The notes beneath the pieces were generated by a model. It was not told the origin of the DNA, searched no databases, and saw nothing but the letters and a program-made list of their open reading frames with translations. The translations under genes and the position numbers were made by a program. From contig CAYUCW010000001.1 in the NCBI GenBank assembly GCA_964443435.1, positions 1 through 64,000 of the forward strand: a DNA stretch of 64,000 nucleotides, given 5' to 3'. Each line of letters begins with the position of its first letter. The first letter of the stretch is position 1. The stretch is from Pseudaquidulcibacter sp964443435. Lineage in GTDB: Bacteria; Pseudomonadota; Alphaproteobacteria; Caulobacterales; Aquidulcibacteraceae. Shown piece after piece: positions 17,621 to 26,038 of the stretch.

Positions 17621-18778
17621 ATGCGAAATAAAAGAATTATTTTTGGCTTATTTGTTTTCACCCAATTATTATGTGTGAATGGCTTTGCGCAAACAAAGTT
17701 AAATGAAGTTGCCCCGGCTGGGACTGCGAAATTTGATCCGAAAAACCCGCCAACTGAAACTATTGTTAAAAACCGTGAAACACTTTTCGATATTGCAGAA
17801 AGAACACGCTCACCGCTTGAGGGGATAATCGAAGAAAATAATCTTTCGCCGCCCTATAGCTTGGTAGCAGGGCAGAAAATCAAGCTTCCTCCTCTAAAGG
17901 TTCATATTGTTCAAAAAGGTGAAAAGCTTGAAACCATTGCCGCAAGATATAGTATAAATCTTCGTTCGCTTGCCGTTTTTAATAATCTTAGTCAACCTTA
18001 TAATATAAAAAGAGGCCAAAAAATTATAATGCCTGCAATGGTGCAGGATAGCTTAACTGGTAAAGAAGCTATTGACCTCATAAGTTTGATTACTGGGGAA
18101 ATTAATAGCGGTAAAAAAGTATCTGGCAATAATGGCGGTGCGATTTCAATCCGTAGAGATAATACAATACCGCAATTACCAAAGGGGTTTAGCGGTATAG
18201 ATTCCGTGCCTATCGCGCAGCCGGTTAATCCGGTTCCAAAACCGAAATCTAATGTGCCCAATACTGCCATTAATTCACCAAAGCCTAATATTGCAACCAA
18301 GCCAAAAGCAATAAGTACCGAAGCTAATACTAATCAGATAAATCCACCAAAAACTAATGTAAATCCAACGCCAAATAATGCGATTATTAATGTTGTGAAT
18401 GGTCGTTTTTCTTGGCCTATTAAGGGAAATATCCTTGAAACTTTTGGCGAAAAGCGCAATTTTGTTAAAAATGACGGAATTGATATTGCTGCGCCATTAA
18501 ATACGCCATTCAAAGCTACTGCCGATGGGGAAGTTGCCTTTGTTTCAGATAAGATTACGGGATATGGCTGGCTTGTTTTGATAAAGCACAAGGATGGATT
18601 TCTAAGCACTTACGCTTATGCCAATAAAATTATTGTTAAAGAAGGTGATATAGTCAAAAAAGGTCAAGAAATTGGCTTAATTGGGCAAACTGGCCGTGCC
18701 ACAAGCCCAAGGCTTCACTTTCAAATTCGTAATGGACTTAGTCCAATTGATCCTACGCCACATTTAAATAGAGGCTAA
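17621..18778 (+). CDS. LysM-LytM cell-wall protein with degenerate M23 site (NlpD/DipM-like)
   Basis: Exported protein: signal peptide (1-23), two LysM peptidoglycan-binding repeats (about 46-90 and 94-138), a proline/asparagine-rich linker (about 190-255) and a C-terminal LytM/M23 domain (260-383). The M23 zinc site is broken. The usual first histidine is N284 (NDGIDIA), the YxH position reads YAYAN with tyrosine 333, and the HxH pair is R364-L-H366. This is the pattern of amidase-activating LytM factors such as NlpD, EnvC and DipM rather than of an active endopeptidase. A role in activating cell-separation amidases is therefore likely. Position after surE-pcm agrees with NlpD. Confidence 0.85.
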   Translation: MRNKRIIFGLFVFTQLLCVNGFAQTKLNEVAPAGTAKFDPKNPPTETIVKNRETLFDIAERTRSPLEGIIEENNLSPPYSLVAGQKIKLPPLKVHIVQKGEKLETIAARYSINLRSLAVFNNLSQPYNIKRGQKIIMPAMVQDSLTGKEAIDLISLITGEINSGKKVSGNNGGAISIRRDNTIPQLPKGFSGIDSVPIAQPVNPVPKPKSNVPNTAINSPKPNIATKPKAISTEANTNQINPPKTNVNPTPNNAIINVVNGRFSWPIKGNILETFGEKRNFVKNDGIDIAAPLNTPFKATADGEVAFVSDKITGYGWLVLIKHKDGFLSTYAYANKIIVKEGDIVKKGQEIGLIGQTGRATSPRLHFQIRNGLSPIDPTPHLNRG

Positions 18779-18779
18779 A

Positions 18780-19247
18780 ATGAAAAATCTTATTATTATT
18801 TCCCTTATTGGGCTTTCATTAGCTGCTTGTTCAAAATCAGAAGAAACAAATTCGGGTGAGGCTTTAAAAATTGAAGCAATGCAGGATAAAAAAGAACCTG
18901 AAAACAAAGTCGTTCAAAAGGCTTTTGCCAAGAATTTATTGATTGGAAATTGGGCACAAACCAGTGAAAAATGTAATTCAAGCGAAGCCATGAGTTTTAA
19001 GTCTAATGGCGAATATGACACTTCTGAAATTACTGGAAATTGGTCATTAAAATCCAATATTATAAATGTTAAATTACCAAGCGAAGAAGAAAGCCTTGGT
19101 CAAGCAGAGCTTAATGAAATTGATCTCAAAATCCTTGCTTTAGATGCGAATACGCTAAAACTAAGGGCTGCGGATAACGAAAAAATTACTCTTATTCGTT
19201 GCACCATAGAGCCAATCGAACAAGAAGACGAAATTTTGGCAAAATAA
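18780..19247 (+). CDS. Putative lipoprotein
   Basis: A 155-residue protein with a signal sequence ending in the lipobox LSLAAC (Cys17), so it is probably lipidated. The mature part contains a small beta-rich segment beginning LIGNWAQTSEKCNSS and continuing FKSNGEYDTSEITGNW, reminiscent of short lipocalin-like domains, and two further cysteines that could form a disulfide. It starts one base after the LysM/LytM stop and is probably cotranscribed. Family and function are not recognised. Confidence 0.7.
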   Translation: MKNLIIISLIGLSLAACSKSEETNSGEALKIEAMQDKKEPENKVVQKAFAKNLLIGNWAQTSEKCNSSEAMSFKSNGEYDTSEITGNWSLKSNIINVKLPSEEESLGQAELNEIDLKILALDANTLKLRAADNEKITLIRCTIEPIEQEDEILAK

Positions 19248-19279
19248 AAGCCCCTATCGTTATGGGTCGATAAGGGCTT
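19248..19279 (-). terminator. Rho-independent terminator of the outer-membrane barrel gene
   Basis: A 12-base stem (AAGCCCCTATCG / CGATAAGGGCTT, one wobble) around an 8-base loop. On the minus strand it is followed by TTTTATTTT, so it fits termination of the gene ending at 19303. It may also stop transcription from the plus-strand lipoprotein gene. Confidence 0.75.
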
Positions 19280-19302
19280 AGATTTAGTTTAAATTATTAA
19301 GA

Positions 19303-19806
19303 TTAAAACTTGCGTGAATAAGCAATAGAGAATAAATCTACGCCATCATTTTTAGTTAAACGAGTATAGTCCATACGGATACCATTTTTGCCATCAAAGC
19401 TATATTCAGCGCCAACGCCTGCTGCGAAGCTACCATCATCGTCTTTAGCTGTTACGCCGAAAGCTTTTGCTTCTGCCCAAGTGTGAGCATAGCCCATACG
19501 GCCTAATAGACTGAATTTTTCGCTTACTGGTAAAATGCCAACTGCATATGCGCCAAGATTACCTTTTTCTTTAACTTCAACGCCAAGAACAGTATCTTCA
19601 TCTATGCCAAAACCACCTTCAGCTTCAACTGCAAAGTTTTTGTTTACAACGTAACCAACGCGTCCTGTTACAGATGCAGTATCTGTTGCATCAGTATGTC
19701 TTTGTGTAACGCCAGCGTTTACATAAACATTATCTAAGCCTTGAGCCATTGCACCAGAAGCAATAAGAGCAGAAGTTGCAATTGTAGCAATAATTAATTT
19801 ACGCAT
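19303..19806 (-). CDS. Small outer-membrane beta-barrel protein
   Basis: A 167-residue protein with a signal peptide (cleavage near SGAMAQG) and alternating amphipathic strands that fit an eight-stranded OmpA/OmpX-type barrel, ending in the outer-membrane targeting aromatic (SIAYSRKF). A GGAG lies about six bases before ATG 19806, and a strong terminator follows, suggesting a well-expressed single gene. Its codon choice looks more G/C-ended than that of its neighbours, as expected for high expression. Function may be structural or adhesive; no substrate can be inferred. Confidence 0.8.
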   Translation of the reverse strand: MRKLIIATIATSALIASGAMAQGLDNVYVNAGVTQRHTDATDTASVTGRVGYVVNKNFAVEAEGGFGIDEDTVLGVEVKEKGNLGAYAVGILPVSEKFSLLGRMGYAHTWAEAKAFGVTAKDDDGSFAAGVGAEYSFDGKNGIRMDYTRLTKNDGVDLFSIAYSRKF

Positions 19807-20153
19807 TTAAATCTCCATTTTAAAAAACCGAACTTAATAAGAATGTTTCGGTGTAGTCTGAAAATAAGTATTGGCGTAGGTTAATTCAACTGTCTTTTTC
19901 GTAATAATATGTTCAAAAAAACAAGTGTGTTCAATGGGTTACACATTATGTTTAAAATGTGTTCTTAAGATGAACCTAAGATGAATATTCATAGTTTTTG
20001 ACATAATTTCGCCTTAAGGGTTGCGCTTTTGTAATTTTTGGAATCTTTATTTTTTTCGCTTTTAATGACTTTAATAGATTTTCTTAATGTAGATTCTGTT
20101 CTGATTAACTTATTAGCAACTAGATATTAAACTTTTAGCTTTATAATAAGTGT
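19807..20153. promoter_or_regulatory. Divergent intergenic region upstream of the barrel gene
   Basis: About 350 bases between two divergent genes. It holds two copies of TAAGATGAA exactly 11 bases apart (19966 and 19977) and several GTTCAA/TGTTC repeats around 19911-19965. I cannot define a promoter with confidence. The repeats suggest binding of a transcription factor to one DNA face. Confidence 0.4.
19966..19985. repeat. 11-base-period direct repeat TAAGATGAA
   Basis: Two identical nine-base copies start at 19966 and 19977. OmpR/PhoB-type response regulators bind direct repeats with this period; a link to barrel-gene control is inference. Confidence 0.35.
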
Positions 20154-21062
20154 ATGTCTGCTGCTCCTGAACCAGAAATTAAAGAAACTAAAGTCAAAAC
20201 CCCACTAGCTCTTAAGTTAAAAGCGTGGTGGGGCGGCGTTTCTGTGGAAGAAGTAATAAATCCACCAATTGATGCCGAAGCGAAAAATGATTCAGCTCCT
20301 AAGTCTTCATTAGAATATATAAATGTATGTGAGATTATGTGGGGTAAGGGCCGGACTTCGCCAATTGAAGACAAGCTAGATTTATTATTTGCAAGCTCAC
20401 TTGCCATTACAAAAGATAAAAAACTTTATTTATTTGGGCAAGAAGCAGGGGCCAGGGCCTTTGGGATTATTAATGCATTAGATTGTAAAATAGATGCTTA
20501 TGAAAATAATCCAGAGCTTAAAAAACATATTGATCAGATAGTAAAAAAAGAAAAAATCAAAAATTACTCATCTCATATTTATGATAATAAACCTGGAAGT
20601 CTTCCAAAGAATAAAGCGGATGCACTTGCATTTGCTTATAATTGTGTTTCACAAGAAGCCTTAGAAGCTAATATTTTTTCTATTGCCCGTATTTTAAAAC
20701 CTAATGGATTTTGTGTTTTGGTGGATTTTGTTGCCAGAAGCCAAGCCGAAGATTTTTCAAAATCAATTGGCAATGAAATGCGGAGCTTTGTAACTGAGGA
20801 AGATATTATAAATTGCATTTCTGCGGCTGGGCTTGTCATTCGTGAAGAAGATGATTGGTCGGCAAATTTTATAAATATGTATTTTGCAAAGCAAAATAGA
20901 ATGAAAGATAGCCTAGAAGAAGTAATGGCGAAAATCATTAAATCTGGCGGCATGGGCGCGGCAAATATTGCTTTAAATGAGATTATTTGTTGGCGCGATA
21001 GGGTTGAGGCACTTAAATCTGGTCGCCTTAGTATTAAAAAATACCTTATTTCAAAACAATAA
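20154..21062 (+). CDS. Methyltransferase-like protein
   Basis: A 302-residue soluble protein with a Rossmann-like middle section that resembles a class I SAM methyltransferase: a beta strand and turn (LYLFGQEAGARAFGII), an acidic strand end (KIDAYENNPEL), an ADALAFAYN strand, and a LKPNGFCVLVDF strand typical of motif III. The glycine-rich loop is weak, so activity is uncertain. The first 60 residues are charged and poorly conserved. I do not recognise a specific family or substrate. It is separate from the protease gene that follows by 37 bases, so the two may be cotranscribed. Confidence 0.5.
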   Translation: MSAAPEPEIKETKVKTPLALKLKAWWGGVSVEEVINPPIDAEAKNDSAPKSSLEYINVCEIMWGKGRTSPIEDKLDLLFASSLAITKDKKLYLFGQEAGARAFGIINALDCKIDAYENNPELKKHIDQIVKKEKIKNYSSHIYDNKPGSLPKNKADALAFAYNCVSQEALEANIFSIARILKPNGFCVLVDFVARSQAEDFSKSIGNEMRSFVTEEDIINCISAAGLVIREEDDWSANFINMYFAKQNRMKDSLEEVMAKIIKSGGMGAANIALNEIICWRDRVEALKSGRLSIKKYLISKQ

Positions 21063-21099
21063 TATTTAATATTTTTGAAAATATGCTTATTAGTTTTTT

Positions 21100-21837
21100 A
21101 TGACTAATAAAATTATTATGGCAATAATAAATGCCACTTATAAAATCCATCAAACAAAACCCGAAGGCGGTTTTACTATAGGTACAAGTTGGCTGATTAA
21201 TATGACTGAATTAGTCGGTAAGGAAAAATACGCGCTTATCACCGCGCACCATGTTTTGGCGGGGATGCAAAAAGACTATTTAGAATTAAATTGGCGCAAA
21301 AAGACCAAAGATAGCTATGAAGCTAAGATGGTACAAATTAAAATAAGAAATAATGGCGAACAATTATGGTTTACCCATCCAAAATACGATGTTTCATGCA
21401 TTTGGTTATCGCAGAACGATATTATAAGCTTAGACGATTTAAGAGAATGCGCGCTTCCTTATAATTATTTGGCATCAGAGCAAGAAATGAAAGCCAATGA
21501 TATAAGCATAAGCCAAGAATTATTCGCACTTGGCTATCCTAAAGGTCTTAGTTCCAACCATATTGGTTTTCCAATCCTAAGATCTGGCAGGATTGCAAGT
21601 TATCCATTATGGCCGATGGATAGTTTTGCGTGTTTCCTTATGGATTTTTCTGTATTTTCTGGAAATTCAGGCTGTCCGGTATTTATGCCTGAATATATTG
21701 GCGGAAGCATAAAAATAATCGGCATGCTTACGCAGCAGGTTATTTTAAACAATGAAAGACTTGAAATGGGTATTGTCCTTCATGCCGAAGGCGTAAGAGA
21801 TGCTTTGCAAATCTTTAGTTTTGCTAAGACGGTTTAA
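21100..21837 (+). CDS. Trypsin-fold serine protease without signal peptide
   Basis: A 245-residue protein with the chymotrypsin-fold triad in order: His50 in ITAHHVL, Asp97 in HPKYDVSCIWL and Ser190 in FSGNSGCPVF. FALGYPKG and the hydrophobic strands fit the S1-like peptidase fold. There is no signal peptide, transmembrane helix or PDZ domain, unlike DegP, so it is probably cytoplasmic or an atypical member. The substrate is unknown. Its 3' end overlaps msrB on the opposite strand by 14 bases. Confidence 0.7.
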   Translation: MTNKIIMAIINATYKIHQTKPEGGFTIGTSWLINMTELVGKEKYALITAHHVLAGMQKDYLELNWRKKTKDSYEAKMVQIKIRNNGEQLWFTHPKYDVSCIWLSQNDIISLDDLRECALPYNYLASEQEMKANDISISQELFALGYPKGLSSNHIGFPILRSGRIASYPLWPMDSFACFLMDFSVFSGNSGCPVFMPEYIGGSIKIIGMLTQQVILNNERLEMGIVLHAEGVRDALQIFSFAKTV

Positions 21838-22186
21838 AATCAAGAACCGCGCCATTAATGCAATATCTTAAGCCAGTTGGCTCTGGGCCATCTGGGAAAA
21901 CATGACCAAGATGTGCGCCGCAATTGTCGCAATGAACTTCGATGCGCGTGCTAGAAAGCTTAGTATCGGTTTTTGTTCCAATTGCATTATCGCTTATAGG
22001 TTCAAAATAACTAGGCCAGCCAGAGCCAGAATTATATTTCGCAAGGCTTGAAAATAATGGCGTGTCGCAAACCGCACAATTATATATACCATCACGCTTT
22101 TCATCATTTAAAGGCGAAGAAAAGGGTCTTTCAGTGCCTTCATGCTTGGCAATTCTAATTTGTTCAGGGCTTAGTTCTTTTGTCAT
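21824..22186 (-). CDS. msrB: Peptide-methionine (R)-S-oxide reductase
   Basis: Reduces methionine-R-sulfoxide in proteins. Two CxxC zinc pairs (CAVC and CDNC), the HLGHVFPDGP motif and the catalytic cysteine in LRYCINGAVL are all present, giving the complete zinc-containing MsrB type in 120 residues. The start overlaps the dinB stop (ATGA), so the two are coupled: an oxidative-damage repair enzyme beside a translesion polymerase. Confidence 0.95.
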   Translation of the reverse strand: MTKELSPEQIRIAKHEGTERPFSSPLNDEKRDGIYNCAVCDTPLFSSLAKYNSGSGWPSYFEPISDNAIGTKTDTKLSSTRIEVHCDNCGAHLGHVFPDGPEPTGLRYCINGAVLDFKPS

Positions 22187-23427
22187 TTTTCACCTTTAAA
22201 AATATTTTTTCCAAACTTATTATTAAGCTTATCAATTGCTTTTTCTAGTTTGGCATATTTTTGATTATTTGTATTAATTAAATCATTTTCATCTGCGCCA
22301 ATATCTTCTTTTACATTATTAAGTCCAATTCCAATAAGCCTGAATGGGGCTTCTTGCATAATATCTGCTAATAAAGGTTTTGCCGCTTCGTATATTATAC
22401 GTCCAGTTTGCGTAGAAGTTACAAGGCTTGTTTGCCTTGTTATATTTTTAAATCTAATAGTTTTTGCTTTTAAGTGAATTGTATTAGCCGCAAGATTCTT
22501 ACTTCTGGCTTCTGCGGCAATTTTCATACAAAGCACTCGTAGGATTTTTAGCAATTCTTCTTGGCTACTTATATTATTACTAAAAGTAGTTTCTGTGGAT
22601 ATGGATTTTCGGGCATGGGTTTCACCAATTTTTCTATTATCAATTCCCCATGAATATTCATAAAACCTTTGACCCGTATTACCAAAGCATTGAATTAAAT
22701 AATTTTTATCGGCATTCGCAATATCACCAATTTTTTTAAAGCCTAGCTTTTCAAAGTTTTTTACACTTGCACCGCCTAGGCCATGAATAAAGCTTATTGG
22801 TCTTGGCCAGAGAACTTCTTTAATATCATCACTAGTTAAAATATAAAAACCGCGCGGTTTGTCCATATCACTAGCAGTTTTGGCAAGAAACTTATTATTA
22901 GATAGCCCAATTGAAACTGTGATCCCGATTTCTTGTTCAATAGTTTTGGCAATTTTGGCAAGGCTTTGAGCGGCAATCATTTTATGAAGCTTTTGCGTAC
23001 CTGAAAGATCTAAATAAGCTTCATCAATTGAAACATTGTCAATAATCGGGGTGTATCTTTGAAATACTTCTTGAATTCTTTTGGCTTCTTTGCGGTATAA
23101 AGCGCCATTAGGTTTTATAATCACTGCCTCTGGGCATAATTTTTGCGCAACAAACATTGGCATTGCCGACTTAACGCCTTTTGTTCTTGCAATATAACAA
23201 GCAGTAGCTACGACCCCACGCGTACCACCGCCAATAATAACTGGCTTATCCATAAGTTTGGGATCTTCACGTTTATGAATTGAAGCGAAAAAAGCGTCGC
23301 AATCTATATGGGCAATATTAAGGTCTTTTAAGTTTTTATAGTTTATAAGCCTGCGACTATTGCAAGTGGGACACTTAGAAAGTGGCTCAAAAAACAAATT
23401 AAAGCAGTCACGACACAAAAAATCCAC
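22183..23427 (-). CDS. dinB: DNA polymerase IV with N-terminal zinc ribbon
   Basis: Y-family translesion polymerase. The catalytic motifs IAHIDCDAFFAS and VSIDEAYLDLSG are intact, followed by helix-hairpin-helix and little-finger regions over 414 residues. The first 25 residues form a zinc ribbon (C5, C8, C19, C22), an extension found in many alphaproteobacterial DinB proteins. There is no obvious beta-clamp motif, although the C-terminus (NKFGKNIFKGEK) is unusual and could be checked. It diverges from divK, and this neighbourhood is conserved near divK-pleD in Caulobacter-type genomes. Confidence 0.93.
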   Translation of the reverse strand: MDFLCRDCFNLFFEPLSKCPTCNSRRLINYKNLKDLNIAHIDCDAFFASIHKREDPKLMDKPVIIGGGTRGVVATACYIARTKGVKSAMPMFVAQKLCPEAVIIKPNGALYRKEAKRIQEVFQRYTPIIDNVSIDEAYLDLSGTQKLHKMIAAQSLAKIAKTIEQEIGITVSIGLSNNKFLAKTASDMDKPRGFYILTSDDIKEVLWPRPISFIHGLGGASVKNFEKLGFKKIGDIANADKNYLIQCFGNTGQRFYEYSWGIDNRKIGETHARKSISTETTFSNNISSQEELLKILRVLCMKIAAEARSKNLAANTIHLKAKTIRFKNITRQTSLVTSTQTGRIIYEAAKPLLADIMQEAPFRLIGIGLNNVKEDIGADENDLINTNNQKYAKLEKAIDKLNNKFGKNIFKGEK

Positions 23428-23495
23428 TTAGTTTTAACTCGTTTGTTAATATTTATGTGCATAATAAGCAAAATTATAAACAGGATACAAGTAAT

Positions 23496-23885
23496 TTGAC
23501 CGAAGAAGTAAATAATAATCTAAAAAAGAAGGTCATGATCGTTGAAGATAACGAATTAAATATGCGTCTTTTCCGTGATTTATTAAATGCATTTGGTTAT
23601 ACGACTGTCGAAACAAGGGACGGTTTGCGTGCCTTAGAAATCGCCAAACTTGAAAAACCTGATTTAATTCTGATGGATATACAGTTACCACACGTTTCAG
23701 GGCTTGACGTAACCCGTTGGATGAAGGCAGAACGCGAAACTGAAAACATTCCTATTATTGCTGTGACTGCATTTGCGATGCGCGGCGATGAGGAAAGAAT
23801 AAAAGAGGGTGGGTGCCAAGCCTATCTATCTAAGCCAATTTCGGTGGCTTCATTCATTGGAACCATTAGGGAGTTTATTGGTTAA
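23496..23885 (+). CDS. divK: Single-domain response regulator DivK
   Basis: CheY-like receiver that relays phosphate in the alphaproteobacterial cell-cycle network (DivJ/PleC to DivK to DivL-CckA). The sequence KKVMIVEDNELNMRLFRDLLNAFGY and the phosphorylation site LILMDIQLPHVSG match DivK closely, as do VTAFAMRGDEERI and YLSKPIS. No output domain is present. I prefer the TTG at 23496, with AGGAT upstream, because DivK proteins begin just before KKVMIVED; a GTG at 23457 would add 13 residues. The stop overlaps pleD (TAATG). Confidence 0.93.
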   Translation: MTEEVNNNLKKKVMIVEDNELNMRLFRDLLNAFGYTTVETRDGLRALEIAKLEKPDLILMDIQLPHVSGLDVTRWMKAERETENIPIIAVTAFAMRGDEERIKEGGCQAYLSKPISVASFIGTIREFIG

Positions 23886-25246
23886 TGACTGCTCGAGTCT
23901 TAGTTGTAGATGATGTTGAACCAAATATTCGCTTACTTGAAGCAAAGCTTCAGTATGAATATTATTCTGTCTCTACTGCTATGTCTGGTGAAGCAGCAAT
24001 CGCCAAAGCTTTAAATGAAAATCCTGATGTTATCTTACTTGATGTTATGATGCCAGGGCTTGATGGCTTCGAAACTTGCGCAAGACTTAAAGAAGATAAA
24101 AGAACTAGCCATATTCCAGTAATAATGGTTACTGCACTTGATCAAAAAGAAGATAAAATCAGAGGGCTTTCTGTGGGCGCTGATGACTTCTTGTCAAAGC
24201 CAATTGATGACGTTCTTTTATTATCAAGAGTAAAGTCCCTTGCACGTTTTAAAACTATTGCTGATGAGCTTCGTAACCGTGAAGCCGTAGGTAAAAAATT
24301 CGGCGTTATAGATGAGCATATACCAAAAGATACTGGAACAAATGCAAGAATTCTAATTCTTGAAGATGATCCAAAAAGAGCCGCGCGTTTAAAAAGATTA
24401 TTAGAGCCAGAGCAAAGACCAATGCTTATGGAAGAAGCTAATAATCTTGGACCACAGGGACAATCAACTGTGGAGTTGATGATAGTGTCTGCATGTGGAA
24501 ATTCTTTTGATGGATTAAGGCTTGCCGCTTATTTCAGATCGCAATCAAATACCCGTAATCTTCCAATTCTTGCGATTGTTGATGATGACGATAGAGAAAA
24601 AAGCTTTAAAGCCTTAGAAATCGGTGTGAATGACATTATATCTCGTCCGATTGATGAAGAAGAATTAAGGGCGCGTGTAAAAACACTTGTTAAAAGAAAA
24701 CGCTATATTGATGGGCTTCGTAATAGCGTTGACCTTTCAATGGAAAAAGCCGTAACCGATCAGCTTACTGGGCTACATAATCGTCGATACATGGAAAGCC
24801 AGCTAAAATCTTTATTAGAACGTGCAATGCGCGGTGGCCCACAGGTTTCTGTATTAATTGCCGATATTGACCATTTTAAACGCGTAAATGATTTATTTGG
24901 TCATGATGCTGGTGATGATGTTATTCGTCAATTCTCAGAGCGGCTTGCATCTAATTTTAGACCAAGAGATTTAGCATGCCGTTTTGGTGGTGAAGAATTC
25001 GTAGTAATTATGCCGGAAACCGGAACGGATGATGCGCTTGTAATTGCGGAAAGACTAAGACGTTCTATTTCTAACGCGCCTTTTTATATTGGTCGTAATC
25101 GCGATAGCTTGGATGTTACTTGCTCCGTTGGGGTAACTGTAAGCACAATTGGAACAGATACCCCAGAGCGTATTTTAAAGCGTGCTGACCAAGCTTTATA
25201 TGCCGCCAAACAAAATGGCAGAAATAAAGTTATGGCCGCCGCCTAG
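23885..25246 (+). CDS. pleD: Diguanylate cyclase response regulator PleD
   Basis: Makes cyclic di-GMP when phosphorylated, driving surface attachment and polar development in stalked alphaproteobacteria. The first receiver has the phosphoacceptor Asp53 (ILLDVMMPG). The second receiver (about 152-275) lacks an aspartate at the equivalent site, as in known PleD. The GGDEF domain has the active motif GGEEF at 368-372 and an inhibitory RxxD site (RPRD, 359-362), so product feedback is expected. It is coupled to divK, and its end overlaps the convergent exporter gene by four bases. c-di-GMP from PleD could influence the holdfast-like cluster at 32.5-40.6 kb. Confidence 0.96.
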   Translation: MTARVLVVDDVEPNIRLLEAKLQYEYYSVSTAMSGEAAIAKALNENPDVILLDVMMPGLDGFETCARLKEDKRTSHIPVIMVTALDQKEDKIRGLSVGADDFLSKPIDDVLLLSRVKSLARFKTIADELRNREAVGKKFGVIDEHIPKDTGTNARILILEDDPKRAARLKRLLEPEQRPMLMEEANNLGPQGQSTVELMIVSACGNSFDGLRLAAYFRSQSNTRNLPILAIVDDDDREKSFKALEIGVNDIISRPIDEEELRARVKTLVKRKRYIDGLRNSVDLSMEKAVTDQLTGLHNRRYMESQLKSLLERAMRGGPQVSVLIADIDHFKRVNDLFGHDAGDDVIRQFSERLASNFRPRDLACRFGGEEFVVIMPETGTDDALVIAERLRRSISNAPFYIGRNRDSLDVTCSVGVTVSTIGTDTPERILKRADQALYAAKQNGRNKVMAAA

Positions 25247-26025
25247 CTTATTGCTTTATAGATATTATAAACACTTGTAAGAAGTAGTAATGAACCAACA
25301 AGTGTCAATAAGGTTTTAGGCTTAATACGCTTTGCAAGAATTGCCCCAAGAGGCGCGGCAAGTAATCCACCTATCAAAAGGCCAACAATCATAACACTGA
25401 AAGTTTGGAATCCTAAGGTAAATATAAATGTTGCCGAAATTGCGGTAGTTACCAAAAATTCAACTGTATTTACTGTGCCAATGGTTTTTCTTGGATCTGT
25501 ATTTTGAATCAAAAGATTAGAAGTTACGACAGGGCCCCAGCCACCACCACCGGCGGCATCAAGAAAACCACCAATTAAACCAAGAGGCGCAGTAATTTTT
25601 GCTTTCTTAAACTCTTTTTTGTCATCGTGGTGATAAGCTTTAAATAAAAGATAAGCGCCAATCGCCGCAAGATACGTCATTACAAATGGCTTAGCCACTG
25701 ATGCATCAACCGATGATAAAACATATGCGCCTAAAACGCCGCCAATCACACCAGGAATTGCAAGGCTTGAAAATAGTTTCCAATCAACATTTTTATGCAA
25801 AATATGACTTATTCCAGAAGCAGCAGTGGTAAATAGTTCAACAATATGGATTGATGCCGATGCTTGCTTTGGTTGAACGCCAACTAGCGCAACTAGGATT
25901 GTGCTTGAAATAACACCAAAAGCCATACCGAGCGCACCATCAATTAATTGTGCCGCAAACCCTGCCGCGATAAACGGCAGGATTTTTTCAAAGGTGTCTA
26001 TTGTCGGTAATGCGAATAATAACAT
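25243..26025 (-). CDS. TauE/SafE-family sulfite/sulfonate exporter
   Basis: A 260-residue inner-membrane protein with about seven to eight helices and the duplicated glycine-rich motifs of TauE/SafE proteins (FAAQLIDGALGMAFG near the N-terminus and LIGGFLDAAGGGGWGPV centrally). Members move sulfite, sulfoacetate or related anions. It starts 13 bases after the TonB-receptor stop on the same strand and follows yezD and an Rrf2 regulator, a context that points to sulfur metabolism. Substrate is inferred. Confidence 0.85.
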   Translation of the reverse strand: MLLFALPTIDTFEKILPFIAAGFAAQLIDGALGMAFGVISSTILVALVGVQPKQASASIHIVELFTTAASGISHILHKNVDWKLFSSLAIPGVIGGVLGAYVLSSVDASVAKPFVMTYLAAIGAYLLFKAYHHDDKKEFKKAKITAPLGLIGGFLDAAGGGGWGPVVTSNLLIQNTDPRKTIGTVNTVEFLVTTAISATFIFTLGFQTFSVMIVGLLIGGLLAAPLGAILAKRIKPKTLLTLVGSLLLLTSVYNIYKAIS

Positions 26026-26038
26026 TATATATTCCTTA

